64,000 bases of DNA from UMGS1783 sp900555065 (GCA_937991645.1 CALKPL010000050.1:1-64000), one strand, 5' to 3'; shown: positions 55,940-64,000, numbered from the stretch's first letter. Notes: generated by a model not told the origin, from the letters alone. Translations and numbers: made by a program.

Positions 55940-56560
55940 TCAGCCCAGAATCTCCTTAACCTTCTTCGCGACCGCCTCGGCAAGGCTGCGGTGGGACGGC
56001 GCGTCCATATGCACCGCGTCCGCCTTGCCCGGCTTGGCAACATCGGCCGCGGCCAGGAAGTCGCAGCCCATCTGCTCGGCTATGGGCCGATAGACCTCCG
56101 CAAACCGCTTGCTCTGCTTCAGGCTTTCCCTGTCCAGCAGAATCATCGGGCCGAGATTCAGCCGGTCGTCGCTGATCTCAACAGGGGAAATCACCAGGAT
56201 TTTTTGCTGCGCGCCGAGAATTTCACGCGTCTTCTGAATCAGCATGGCCATGCCCTGGCCCGTTGCGCCGATATTATTGCAGACATGGCGTTTAAGGTCG
56301 TTTGTGCCGAGGTTGAAGATCACGAGATCGACCGGGTTGTGCGTAAGCAGACAGGCGGGCAGGTAATCCATGCCGTTCGCATAGGGCATCAGCGCGTCAT
56401 GGAACACGGTCGTGCGCCCGTTCAGTCCCTCCTCAATCACCTTGTACCCTGTCAGCTGTTCCAGCAGACAGGGCCAGCGGGTCTGTTCGTCAAACCGCTC
56501 GCCGCTCTCGCCCATAAATCCCCAGGTGTTGGAATCGCCATAACACAGAATGCGTTTCAA
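55940..56560 (-). CDS. SGNH/GDSL-family hydrolase
   Basis: A 206-residue esterase-like protein: MKRILCYGDSNTWGFMGES (block I with Ser), GLNGRTTVFHDAL (block II), FNLGTNDLKRH (block III) and the late DAVHMDAPSHRSLAEAV (Asp/His). It resembles arylesterase and acetylxylan-esterase-like cytoplasmic members. I place the start at TTG 56560: the minus-strand AGGAG is nine bases before it and the family begins M-K-x-ILCYGDSNTWG, while ATG 56569 abuts the ribosome-binding site. First gene of an operon with the SDR; divergent from gdhA. Confidence 0.87.
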   Translation of the reverse strand: MKRILCYGDSNTWGFMGESGERFDEQTRWPCLLEQLTGYKVIEEGLNGRTTVFHDALMPYANGMDYLPACLLTHNPVDLVIFNLGTNDLKRHVCNNIGATGQGMAMLIQKTREILGAQQKILVISPVEISDDRLNLGPMILLDRESLKQSKRFAEVYRPIAEQMGCDFLAAADVAKPGKADAVHMDAPSHRSLAEAVAKKVKEILG

Positions 56561-56663
56561 TACGACCATCTCCTATCATAATATATTTTCATCATACCAA
56601 ATACATTTGTTTTATGCAATCCTTTTTCACGCGCCGCCCGCCGCCGGCCAATATAAAAACGTT

Positions 56664-56695
56664 TTTTGCAAGTTTGATGAATCCAACTTGCAAAA
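56664..56695. promoter_or_regulatory. Perfect 11-bp inverted repeat between SGNH gene and gdhA
   Basis: TTTTGCAAGTT (56664-56674) is the exact reverse complement of AACTTGCAAAA (56685-56695), with a 10-nt spacer. It lies in a divergent intergenic region 26 bp before the gdhA -35 box, so it is a candidate operator rather than a terminator. Confidence 0.5.
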
Positions 56696-56720
56696 CGGGC
56701 TGTTTTTTCTACAAAAAATC

Positions 56721-56749
56721 TTGCAATTTACAGCCTGCTAAGGTATAAT
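56721..56749 (+). promoter_or_regulatory. Promoter of gdhA
   Basis: TTGCAA (56721-56726), a 17-bp spacer and TATAAT (56744-56749). Confidence 0.75.
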
Positions 56750-56776
56750 AAAGTATAAAAAATGGAGGTGTTTTCT

Positions 56777-58129
56777 ATGGCATTTAAAAGTGCATACCTC
56801 GCCGAGGTATATGAGAACGTTTGCAAGCGCGATCCCGACCAGCCTGAATTCCAGCAGGCCGTAAAAGAAGTGCTGGAGTCTTTGGAGCTTGTAGTGGAGC
56901 GCCGTCCCGACTTTGTCGACGCCGGCATCATCGAGCGGATCGTAGAGCCCGAGCGTATGATCATGTTCCGCGTCGCGTGGGTGGACGACAACGGTAAGGT
57001 CCAGGTGAACCGCGGCTATCGCTTCCAGTTCAATTCCGCTATCGGCCCGTATAAGGGCGGTATCCGGTTGCATCCTTCCGTCAACGCGTCCGTCATTAAG
57101 TTCCTGGGCTTTGAACAGGTGTTCAAGAACAGCCTGACAACCCTCCCCATGGGCGGCGCCAAGGGCGGCTCGGACTTTGACCCCAAAGGCAAGAGCGACG
57201 GCGAAGTAATGCGTTTCTGCCAGAGCTTTATGACCGAACTGAGCAAGCATATCGGCCCGGATACCGACGTCCCGGCCGGCGATATCGGCACCGGCGCGCG
57301 TGAGATCGGCTATATGTACGGCCAGTACAAGCGCCTCCACAACGAAGTGACCGGCGTGCTCACCGGTAAGGGCCTCACCTACGGCGGCAGCCTCGCCCGT
57401 ACGGAAGCTACCGGCTTCGGCCTGTGCTATTTCACCCAGGAGATGCTCAAGTGTATGCGCGGCGACAGCTTCGCCGGCAAGACGGTCGTCATCTCCGGCT
57501 CCGGAAACGTGGCTATCTACGCCTGCCAGAAAGCGACGGAGTACGGCGCGAAGGTCGTCGCGCTTTCCGACTCCAACGGCTATATTTATGATGCGAACGG
57601 CATTGATCTTGCGGTTGTAAAGCAGATTAAGGAAGTCGAGCGCGGCAGGATCAAAGAGTATGTGGACCGCGTATCCGGCGCGACCTATACCGAGGGTTGC
57701 AGCGGCATCTGGTCCATTCCGTGCGATATCGCGCTGCCCTGCGCGACCCAGAACGAGATCGACGGCGCCAGCGCCGACCTGCTGATCAAGAACGGCACGA
57801 CGGTTGTGGCGGAAGGCGCGAATATGCCCAGCACGCCCGAGGCGATCGAGAAATTCCAGAATGCCGGCGTTCTGTTCGGGCCGGCCAAGGCGGCCAATGC
57901 GGGCGGCGTCGCCACAAGCGGCCTGGAGATGTGCCAGAACTCCATGCGGTATTCCTGGACCTTTGAAGAGGTGGACGCCAAGCTGAAAGGAATTATGGAG
58001 AACATATTCCACAGCGCGTACGACGCATCCAAAGAATACGGCGTGGAGGGTAACCTCGTTGCCGGAGCGAACATCGCGGGCTTCCTGAAAGTTGCCGAGG
58101 CGATGAAGGCACAGGGGATTGCGTACTGA
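56777..58129 (+). CDS. gdhA: Glutamate dehydrogenase (hexameric, NADP-type)
   Basis: A 450-residue enzyme that makes glutamate from 2-oxoglutarate and ammonia. Conserved regions: PYKGGIRLHPSVN, the catalytic Lys in LPMGGAKGGSDFDPKGKS, GTGAREIGYMYGQYK and the Rossmann loop ISGSGNVAIYACQ (GxGxxA). The overall length and sequence are those of the class I hexameric GDH of Clostridia. GGAGGTG precedes ATG 56777; the ATG at 56762 overlaps it. Codon use is typical of a highly expressed gene. Monocistronic. Confidence 0.95.
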   Translation: MAFKSAYLAEVYENVCKRDPDQPEFQQAVKEVLESLELVVERRPDFVDAGIIERIVEPERMIMFRVAWVDDNGKVQVNRGYRFQFNSAIGPYKGGIRLHPSVNASVIKFLGFEQVFKNSLTTLPMGGAKGGSDFDPKGKSDGEVMRFCQSFMTELSKHIGPDTDVPAGDIGTGAREIGYMYGQYKRLHNEVTGVLTGKGLTYGGSLARTEATGFGLCYFTQEMLKCMRGDSFAGKTVVISGSGNVAIYACQKATEYGAKVVALSDSNGYIYDANGIDLAVVKQIKEVERGRIKEYVDRVSGATYTEGCSGIWSIPCDIALPCATQNEIDGASADLLIKNGTTVVAEGANMPSTPEAIEKFQNAGVLFGPAKAANAGGVATSGLEMCQNSMRYSWTFEEVDAKLKGIMENIFHSAYDASKEYGVEGNLVAGANIAGFLKVAEAMKAQGIAY

Positions 58130-58141
58130 TAAAACCTGGAT

Positions 58142-58172
58142 CGGAGGCTCGCCGCCGGCGGGCCTCCGTTAT
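58142..58172 (+). terminator. Terminator of gdhA
   Basis: CGGAGGC-TCGCC pairs with GGCG-GGCCTCCG (about 58142-58168), with one T-G pair, followed by TTATTAT. Confidence 0.65.
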
Positions 58173-58467
58173 TATACGGTTTGCATCCGGTACAGGCATA
58201 ATGTGAAGGCTTTGTGCGTATATTGTGATGAACACAGAGAGGCAATGACGCGGATTTTACCCGCGGATGTGGAAAAAATATAAATTTCGACCCAAAAAGT
58301 AATGTAACTTATAGATTTTTACAAGGATCGACGAGGCCTAAGTCAAAAAATGGCTGGAAATGATTGTAAAGAGGCGGTAAAAGTGGCATAACTTTTATAA
58401 AATAAAACAAATTGGCGGGTCCAGAAAAGGCTTTTCTGTGTGGTTTTGATAAAATTTGCTTTATGAG
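58173..58467 (+). other. AT-rich gene-free region before the sugar ABC operon
   Basis: About 295 bp, clearly richer in A and T than the rest of the window. No ORF is credible. Several A/T tracts (TAAAATAAAACAAA at about 58400) could be an UP element or binding region for a regulator. I find no recognisable riboswitch. Confidence 0.35.
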
Positions 58468-58497
58468 TTGACAAATCGATGAACAGAGTTGTATAAT
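58468..58497 (+). promoter_or_regulatory. Promoter of the sugar ABC operon
   Basis: TTGACA (58468-58473), an 18-bp spacer and TATAAT (58492-58497). It leaves a leader of about 140 nt that contains a TTGGAC/GTCCAA hairpin (about 58529-58552). Confidence 0.8.
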
Positions 58498-58642
58498 GTG
58501 AGCGTAAAACGAAGACGGGTTTTTATTGGACAGATTCTTTTCGTCCAAGTGATTAAGAAAACTATTTTCTGAAAGCAAAAGGCGGCAAGGGCCTGGAAGG
58601 TAGAAGCCCAATTCAACAGAAAATTTTACAGGAGGAAATTAC

Positions 58643-59719
58643 ATGAAAAAGGCACTCTCAATCATTCTTGCGGTTGCCATGCTGCTGGCTCTCGTAGTCG
58701 GCTGCGGCGGCGGCGGAGAATCCGAAACGTCCAGCGACACTTCTAGTGTGTCCGAGCCTGAAGGCGACAGCCAGGCGGAAGCTAGCGGCGCTGCTGGCAA
58801 GAGAATCGCGGTCTGCATGGGTTCGATCAACCATCCCGTTCACCGTATCGTTCAGATGGGCTTCATGACCAAGGGCGAAGAGCTCGGCATGGCTCCGGAA
58901 ATCTCCGGTCTGGACGAAGGTTCCACGCAGGAACTGTATGCGAAGTGGGAAAGCTCTGTCACCAACGGCGTTGAAGGCATTCTGGCTTGGGTCGGCGACG
59001 ACTCCGCTTATGAGTTCCTGAAAACCGTTAAGGGCATGAACTGCTATGTAACCGTTCCCCATTTCCCGCATTCCTATCAGGATACCAAAGACTTCATCGA
59101 CAGAAACATGTCCTGCCTGCCTGACACCTATGGCCGCGAAGCTGCGAAGTTCGTAGTTGAGCGCCTCGAGGCGAAGGGCGTTACCGAAGGCACCATCGGC
59201 ATCACCCAGAACGGCCCGAACGTAACGGAAAACGCTGCGAACGACGGCTTCCGTTCTCAGGTGCTCGAGCTCGACACCAACTTCACGATTGCTGACACCG
59301 TCTATGAAGGTGTTGAAGTCGCTGAAGCTGCGAACAAGGTTACCGGCGTTATCCAGGCCAATGCTGACATCGTTGCCGGCTTCGGCACGACCGGTGGTTC
59401 TCCCCAGTCTTGGGCGACCGCTATGCAGAACACTGGCAAGACCGATCTCGTTGTTGTCGGCATGGACTACACTGAGCTGAACGTCAACCTCGTTAAGGAT
59501 GGCTCGATCACCGCTATCGTCTGCCAGCCCCTGTATGATGAGGCTCAGGCGTGCGTCGAAACCCTCAAAGAGCTGTTCGAAGGCAAGACCTTCAACGGCA
59601 GCGAGTCTGAGTGGTTCGTAGAGCTGGATGCTCCTCTCGCTTATGTTGACGGCGAGGGCGTCCATGACATCAACAGCTATCAGGAAATCATTGATAAGGT
59701 TGTTGAGTACTTCGCCTAA
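58643..59719 (+). CDS. Sugar-type ABC transporter substrate-binding lipoprotein
   Basis: A 358-residue extracellular binding protein. Signal peptide with lipobox LVVGCGGGG (lipidated Cys near 21), a Ser/Glu-rich spacer (about 25-50), then a periplasmic-binding-protein type I fold (Peripla_BP_4: KRIAVCMGSINHPVHRIVQM, GILAWVGDDSAYEFL, ADIVAGFGTTGGSPQSWATA, VGMDYTELNVNLVKDGSI). The ligand is probably a sugar or AI-2-like compound; key contacts cannot be assigned. GGAGGAAATTAC precedes ATG 58643. T-ending codons are more common than in neighbouring genes, as in strongly expressed operons. Confidence 0.9.
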   Translation: MKKALSIILAVAMLLALVVGCGGGGESETSSDTSSVSEPEGDSQAEASGAAGKRIAVCMGSINHPVHRIVQMGFMTKGEELGMAPEISGLDEGSTQELYAKWESSVTNGVEGILAWVGDDSAYEFLKTVKGMNCYVTVPHFPHSYQDTKDFIDRNMSCLPDTYGREAAKFVVERLEAKGVTEGTIGITQNGPNVTENAANDGFRSQVLELDTNFTIADTVYEGVEVAEAANKVTGVIQANADIVAGFGTTGGSPQSWATAMQNTGKTDLVVVGMDYTELNVNLVKDGSITAIVCQPLYDEAQACVETLKELFEGKTFNGSESEWFVELDAPLAYVDGEGVHDINSYQEIIDKVVEYFA

Positions 59720-59765
59720 TTGCTTCGGATAACGGATTGTGTTCGTTGTTTGATGTGAACTGAAT

Positions 59766-59818
59766 ATAACAGGGTCTTATATTGATGGCACTCATGCCTC
59801 AACATGGGGCCCTGTTAT
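59766..59818 (+). terminator. Attenuating hairpin between the binding-protein and ATPase genes
   Basis: ATAACAGGG (59766-59774) pairs with CCCTGTTAT (59810-59818); an inner TTGATGGCA/TGCCTCAA stem extends it. ATTTCTTTG follows. A partial terminator here would let the binding protein be made in excess over the membrane complex. Confidence 0.6.
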
Positions 59819-59954
59819 TTCTTTGAAAATTTGCGAGCAGGCAATACAAGCAAAAATATACCATTTGTTTTAGTCAAACTCAACAAAAAAGTTTCTGAGT
59901 TCTATTGGGGTTTTTATTTGGGGCAATTTGACGATAAGGATGTGATTTTGCATT

Positions 59955-61502
59955 ATGGGAGAGTACGCACTGGAGGTCAATAATATCACCAAAGTGTTCC
60001 CCGGCGTTATTGCGAACGACAATGTCAGCATGAACGTCAAACACGGTGAAATTATGGGACTCATCGGCGAAAACGGCGCCGGTAAATCAACGCTTCTCAA
60101 TATTATTAATGGAGTCTATCCCGCCGGCAGCTATGAGGGAGAACTCAAAATTGACGGAGAAGTGGTAAGGCCGCAGAGCCCGATCGACGCGGTTCGGCTG
60201 GGCATCGGCTTCGTACCGCAGGAAGTAAACGTTTTCAGGTTCCAGAGCGTTCCTGAGAATATCTTCATGTCAGACTTAACATTGGGAAAAAAGACGTTCT
60301 TTGTAAATCAGAGAGCGCTTAGACGTAAAGCGCAGGCGCTGATTGACGACCTGCAGCTGGACATCAATATCAATCTGGACACGAGAAAGATGAGCATCGG
60401 CCAGCAGCAGATGCTGATGATCGCGAAGGCGCTTTCCAGCAATCCTTCCGTTCTGATCCTGGACGAACCGACGACTTCTCTGTCCGAGCAGGACGTTGCG
60501 AACCTGTTCCGCGTCGTCCGCAGGCTGAAGGAAAACGGCACGGCGGTCGTATTCGTTACGCATAAGATGGCGGAGATTATGGAACTGACCGACCGCGTCA
60601 CCGTTCTTCGCGACGGCAAACGCATTACGGAATTCAGCAAGGAAGAGTATGACCAGGATAAGATCATCACCGCGATGATCGGACGCGAAGTCACCAACAT
60701 GTATCCTTCCCGCAACGTTAAGATCGGCGAAGAAGTGCTGCGCGTAGAGAACATTACGGTTGATCATCCCTTCCTGCTCAACAGAAATCTGGTTGAGGAT
60801 GTGAGCTTCAGCGTCCACGCGGGCGAGGTGCTCGGGTTTGCGGGCCTGGTCGGCGCCGGCCGTTCCGAGGTTCTGACCGCTATCTACGGCGTACGCAAAA
60901 TCAAACGCGGCGGCAAGATATTCCTCAACGGCAAGCAGATTACGATTTCCGGTCCTACGGACGCCATGTCAAAGGGTATCTCCCTCGTCACCGAGGACAG
61001 AAAGAAATACGGCCTGCTGTTCAGCTGGAGCATTATGCGCAATATCTCGATCACGAACATGAAAGAGATCTGCTTCGGCAAAAAGCTCGTTATCTCTGAA
61101 AAGAGAGAGGCCAAGCGCGTTGAGTACTACTTTAAGACCATGCGCGTGAAAGCGCCGAAGATGAGCGTTCTGGTCGACACCCTCAGCGGCGGCAACCAGC
61201 AGAAGGTCGTTATCGCGCGTTCCTTCAATGCTGAGCCGAAGGTTCTTATTCTTGACGAGCCCACCAAGGGTATTGACGTCGGATCCAAGTCCGAGATTTA
61301 TCAGCTGATCAATGAATTCGCCGCACAGGGCATCGCCGTGATCATGATCTCGTCCGAGCTGCCCGAACTGCTGAATATGTGCGACCGGTTTATCGTTATG
61401 GCGGAAGGCCGGGTTGTAGGCGAACTATCCAAAGAAGAAGCGGATGAAAACAGCGTTATGGCTCTGGCTACGAGCACGCTGAAAAAAGTCGCTTCCAAGT
61501 AA
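59955..61502 (+). CDS. Sugar-type ABC transporter ATPase (RbsA/MglA-like, two ABC domains)
   Basis: A 515-residue tandem ATPase. Domain 1 has Walker A GENGAGKST, signature MSIGQQQMLMIAKAL and Walker B VLILDEPTTSLS. Domain 2 has the degenerate P-loop GLVGAGRSEV typical of RbsA/MglA, signature LSGGNQQKVVIARS and VLILDEPTKGIDVGS. It powers uptake through the two permeases downstream (gaps of 18 bp). AAGGATGTGAT lies upstream of ATG 59955. Confidence 0.93.
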   Translation: MGEYALEVNNITKVFPGVIANDNVSMNVKHGEIMGLIGENGAGKSTLLNIINGVYPAGSYEGELKIDGEVVRPQSPIDAVRLGIGFVPQEVNVFRFQSVPENIFMSDLTLGKKTFFVNQRALRRKAQALIDDLQLDININLDTRKMSIGQQQMLMIAKALSSNPSVLILDEPTTSLSEQDVANLFRVVRRLKENGTAVVFVTHKMAEIMELTDRVTVLRDGKRITEFSKEEYDQDKIITAMIGREVTNMYPSRNVKIGEEVLRVENITVDHPFLLNRNLVEDVSFSVHAGEVLGFAGLVGAGRSEVLTAIYGVRKIKRGGKIFLNGKQITISGPTDAMSKGISLVTEDRKKYGLLFSWSIMRNISITNMKEICFGKKLVISEKREAKRVEYYFKTMRVKAPKMSVLVDTLSGGNQQKVVIARSFNAEPKVLILDEPTKGIDVGSKSEIYQLINEFAAQGIAVIMISSELPELLNMCDRFIVMAEGRVVGELSKEEADENSVMALATSTLKKVASK

Positions 61503-61520
61503 GGGGAGGGTGAGTAAAGA

Positions 61521-62558
61521 ATGGAAAACAGACTGGAAGAAAAACAGGCGCGAGCACTAAGAACCAGAGTCCGCATTACAAAAACTCTGCTTTCTCCTGA
61601 AATCGGCGCGCTTGTTATCGGATTGGTCCTTGCAATCATTACACAGATGATTAACCCCAACTTTTTATCGGCAACCAACATTCTCAGCATATTGAAGAAC
61701 TGTTCATTTATCGGCATTATGGCGATTGGCCAGGCGCTGATCATCATGTCAGGCGAGATGGACCTGTCGGTCGGTAACGTTGCGGCGTTCGGCACGGTCG
61801 TATTCGGCTGGCTGAGCATTTGGGAAGGGCTGCCGTGGTATATCGGCGCATTGGGCGGCCTGCTGTTCGCGATCATCATCGGCTTTCTCAACGGTCTGCT
61901 CATGCTGCAGATCGGCGTTATGAAGTGGGTTGCGACTTTGGCGACTTCGAACCTATGCGCAGGTCTTGCAAGCTACATAGCCCGCGGCGTGCCGATCACG
62001 CCGATGCCGGAGACGCTGGGCAACTTTGGTAACATTGAGCTGTTCAGCGGTGTGTTTGGAGAGAACACGGGCGGGATTAGCATCTTCTTCCTACTTTTCA
62101 TCCTGCTGGTTGCGATCGCGGAACTGATTATCCGTTATACGCGTATCGGCCGTATGATCCAGGCCTGCGGTATCAACAGCGATTCCGCGTATATGGCGGG
62201 CGTGAATACCAAGAAAGTAAAGTGGATCACGTTGATTTTCGTCAGCATCCTATCCTTCATCGGCGGCTTCCTCGTTTGCTGCAACCACAAGGTTGTCGTA
62301 CCTGCCGGCCTGACCGGCGCGGACTTCAAAACAATTGCGGCCTGTTACATAGGCGGTATCGGTTTTGTCGGCAGCGCGGGCTCCGTTCTCGGACTGTTCT
62401 TCGGCGTTATCCTGCTGCAGCTTGTTGAGAACGCCATGTCCTCGATCGGTTGGGACCCGAACGCACAGCTGTGCTTCATCGGCGCTCTTGTTATGTTCGT
62501 ACTCGTTCTTGACGTGATCAAGCGGCGCTACATGGCATCGCGCATTGAGCTGATATAA
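61521..62558 (+). CDS. Sugar-type ABC transporter permease, first subunit
   Basis: A 345-residue membrane protein of the BPD_transp_2/RbsC family with about ten helices. Landmarks: GQALIIMSGEMDLSVGNVAA (the GIDLSVG-like block near residue 75), FLNGLLMLQIGVMKWVATL, and the late AACYIGGIGFVGSAGSVLG. It pairs with the second permease to form a heteromeric channel, as in LsrCD or RhaPQ. GGGGAGGGTGAG lies upstream. Confidence 0.92.
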   Translation: MENRLEEKQARALRTRVRITKTLLSPEIGALVIGLVLAIITQMINPNFLSATNILSILKNCSFIGIMAIGQALIIMSGEMDLSVGNVAAFGTVVFGWLSIWEGLPWYIGALGGLLFAIIIGFLNGLLMLQIGVMKWVATLATSNLCAGLASYIARGVPITPMPETLGNFGNIELFSGVFGENTGGISIFFLLFILLVAIAELIIRYTRIGRMIQACGINSDSAYMAGVNTKKVKWITLIFVSILSFIGGFLVCCNHKVVVPAGLTGADFKTIAACYIGGIGFVGSAGSVLGLFFGVILLQLVENAMSSIGWDPNAQLCFIGALVMFVLVLDVIKRRYMASRIELI

Positions 62559-62576
62559 TAGAAGGGAGCGAGAAAG

Positions 62577-63614
62577 ATGCAAGGTACTGTAGCAAAAAAA
62601 CAGTCGAGTTTTCGGGATAAAATGGCGAAAATCACCGGCAGCGACATCTTCAGCGCCATAGTTCCGCTTATTATCCTGATTGTCCTCGCTACAATCTTCA
62701 ATCCGAATTTTATTTCTTTAGGCAATATCATTTCCATGTTCAACCTGATTCCCTTTGTCGCCATCTGCTGTCTGGGCAACGCGCTGGTTATCATGACCGG
62801 CAGCGCCGACATCAGCGTTGGTAAGACTTCGGGTCTTGCAGCCATTATCTTTGGCTGGACGATCAAGGTTCTGGGCGTTCCCATCTGGCTTGCCGTTATT
62901 CTGGGCATTCTCACCGGCGGCCTGATCGGTTTCCTCAACAGCTTCCTGATCTTCAACTTCAACCTGCCCGAGTTCATTGTTACTCTGGGTATGAGCTATG
63001 TGGTCGGCGCCTGCCGCTTCTTCCTGAGTAAGGGCTATCCGTTCACCGGCTTCGGCGACGGCGTCAAAGCTTTTGGTACCGCGACCATTCCGGGGATCGG
63101 CGTGAACATCCCGTTTGTCGTGTGCGTCGTCTTGTATATTATTATCGGACTGGTACTGGCAAAGACTACGTTTGGACGTCATATCAAGGCGGTTGGCGAC
63201 AACCCCCAGGTTGCCGCTCTGTCCGGTATCAATGTTGTTAAGATTAAGAAGTTTGCCTATATCGCATGCGGCCTGATCGTCGCGATCGCCGGTATCCTGA
63301 TGGTTATCCGTCTCGACTATGCGAACCCCTACACCGGTAACGGCTGGGAGTTCAAGTGCATCGCGGCCTGCGCCATCGGCGGCGTTTCGCTCAACGGCGG
63401 ACGCGGCAACGGCCTCTGCATTGCGATCGGCGTTGTGTCCATGATGGTTCTCGACAACGCGATTATCATGATGGGTATCGACACCAATCTGCAGACGACT
63501 GCGATCGGCGCGTTCCTTATGATCGCCGCTTCGCTGGACATGATCAAACAGCGCAAGAAGATCAGAGCGGAAGCTCTGAACACAGTGGACGACACTGCGG
63601 CGGTTGCAGAGTAA
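62577..63614 (+). CDS. Sugar-type ABC transporter permease, second subunit
   Basis: A 345-residue homolog of the preceding permease with about ten helices: GNALVIMTGSADISVGKTSG, GFLNSFLIFNFNLPEFIVTL, IAACAIGGVSLNGGRGNG. Its equal length (345 aa) is coincidental, since the sequences differ throughout. GAAGGGAGCGAG precedes ATG 62577. Last gene of the operon. Two different permeases plus one double ATPase is the layout of AI-2, rhamnose and some other monosaccharide importers; the actual ligand is not shown. Confidence 0.92.
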   Translation: MQGTVAKKQSSFRDKMAKITGSDIFSAIVPLIILIVLATIFNPNFISLGNIISMFNLIPFVAICCLGNALVIMTGSADISVGKTSGLAAIIFGWTIKVLGVPIWLAVILGILTGGLIGFLNSFLIFNFNLPEFIVTLGMSYVVGACRFFLSKGYPFTGFGDGVKAFGTATIPGIGVNIPFVVCVVLYIIIGLVLAKTTFGRHIKAVGDNPQVAALSGINVVKIKKFAYIACGLIVAIAGILMVIRLDYANPYTGNGWEFKCIAACAIGGVSLNGGRGNGLCIAIGVVSMMVLDNAIIMMGIDTNLQTTAIGAFLMIAASLDMIKQRKKIRAEALNTVDDTAAVAE

Positions 63615-63645
63615 TATTATTTTCATGTAACTTTTTCTGTCATGC

Positions 63646-63682
63646 AAACGGCAGGGCGCCTGACGCCCTGCCGTTTTTTTAT
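63646..63682 (+). terminator. Terminator of the sugar ABC operon
   Basis: AAACGGCAGGGCG (63646-63658) pairs with CGCCCTGCCGTTT (63664-63676) and continues into a T run. Confidence 0.92.
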
Positions 63683-63749
63683 TGCCCGCTGAAGTGAAAG
63701 ATGTTCCGCACCCGTGCATAGGGAGCGTTCTGTGCTGTCAGAGCCAGGG

Positions 63750-63800
63750 CCGAGCCCGCCTGTAGTGGGGGATCCGTATGCGGACGGAAACTACAGGCTG
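63750..63800. other. Structured intergenic element
   Basis: GCCTGTAGT (near 63750) and ACTACAGGC (near 63790) can pair and enclose a TCCG-TATG-CGGA hairpin. It sits between two terminators of convergent genes. I cannot name an RNA family; it might be a small RNA or simply chance structure. Confidence 0.25.
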
Positions 63801-63810
63801 AAAATTATAA

Positions 63811-63848
63811 ACAGGGCGGGGCCGCATATATATGCGGCCCCGCCCTGT
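63811..63848 (-). terminator. Perfect 38-bp palindrome, probable terminator of the right-edge gene
   Basis: The 19-base half starting ACAGGGCGGGGCCGC (63811-63829) is exactly repeated in reverse complement at 63830-63848. On the minus strand it is followed by TTATAATTTT. It lies about 80 bp beyond the stop of the partial minus-strand gene. Confidence 0.6.
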
Positions 63849-63930
63849 AACTGCTGTTTCGCCGTGCCAATACCGTCTTATACCAGCTCCCGGTTTCAGG
63901 CGCTATGTCCCTGTGCGGCATGCAGTCGGT

Positions 63931-63999
63931 TCAGTGGTCTATAGCCTCGGACTGCTCGGCTGCATGGATATCCTTTACCGTAATATGAAACCTGTTTCT
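63931..63999 (-). CDS. 3' end of a probable minus-strand gene (partial)
   Basis: The last 22 codons before TGA at 63933-63931 read RNRFHITVKDIHAAEQSEAI-DH, a composition that looks like protein, and a terminator-like palindrome follows at the right distance. The gene runs off the window, so nothing can be said of its product. The two other minus-strand frames are less convincing. Confidence 0.35.
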   Translation of the reverse strand, partial: RNRFHITVKDIHAAEQSEAIDH

Positions 64000-64000
64000 G

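Noticed and set aside
63690..63800. Cobalamin-riboswitch-like pattern
   Set aside because: A few short blocks (AGGGAGC, GCCCGCC) look similar, but the order and the conserved B12 box do not match and no gene follows on that strand.
1..64000. Mobile elements, prophage genes, tRNA or rRNA genes
   Set aside because: No transposase, integrase or phage structural protein, no tRNA cloverleaf and no rRNA sequence was recognised anywhere in the window.

Overview
The window looks like chromosome from a strictly anaerobic, endospore-forming, GC-rich member of the Clostridia (Oscillospirales/Ruminococcaceae-like). Support comes from spoIIR, spoVAC-spoVAD-spoVAE, ypeB and ytaF (sporulation and germination), a three-subunit NAD-linked [FeFe]-hydrogenase, low-GC-type promoters and Shine-Dalgarno sites, a Prp-processed ribosomal protein L27, and RNase P RNA. 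I see no rRNA, tRNA, insertion sequence, prophage or CRISPR array. Most of the window is ordinary core genome.

Layout. 1-3030: two small HTH regulators, msrA-msrB, and a divergent URO-D-family methyltransferase-like gene. 3190-5824: an ABC-2 exporter of one ATPase and two permeases. 5890-7947: HAD phosphatase, a tiny Cys-rich protein with an apparent ACG start, cyclophilin, and convergent ytaF. 8416-12711: hydCBA hydrogenase operon, then a 32-bp tandem repeat. 13163-17541: SemiSWEET-like protein, C_GCAxxG_C_C protein, and a phosphodiesterase/MFS operon divergent from a DeoR regulator across a perfect inverted repeat. 17680-20757: MacB-like ABC protein and spoIIR. 20937-24215: a dockerin-bearing glucosaminidase followed by a membrane-anchored cohesin protein. 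24355-31925: P-loop ATPase, DUF4364, cysK, rnpB, murD, GNAT, YnbB-like PLP enzyme, Imm-5-like protein. 32211-38810: spoVA operon, thioesterase, uppP, ftsK/spoIIIE, SGNH hydrolase. 38838-45851: trpS, ypeB, trmB, a two-component system and a GT2 glycosyltransferase. 46048-49629: two tandem LysM-G5-M23 wall endopeptidases with matching promoter architecture. 49740-54982: pgi, a 23-bp tandem repeat, nitroreductase, P-loop protein, rplU-prp-rpmA and obgE. 55099-58129: SDR and SGNH genes opposite gdhA. 58468-63682: a sugar-type ABC importer. The right edge carries the end of a probable minus-strand gene.

How the genes fit together. Cell-envelope remodelling is the recurrent theme: murD, uppP, glucosaminidase with dockerin, cohesin anchor, twin M23 hydrolases, a GT2 enzyme and a two-component system. 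The two observations I rate highest are the adjacent dockerin-hydrolase and cohesin-anchor genes, which look like a self-contained system for docking a peptidoglycan hydrolase on the cell surface, and the triple TGTAAC/T box with 10- and 11-bp periods that sits just downstream of the -10 element of both M23 genes. Neither is proven to be undescribed; homolog searches and binding data would decide. Sporulation-type promoters (sigma-F-like before spoIIR, sigma-G-like before spoVAC and ypeB) are consistent with the genes they precede.
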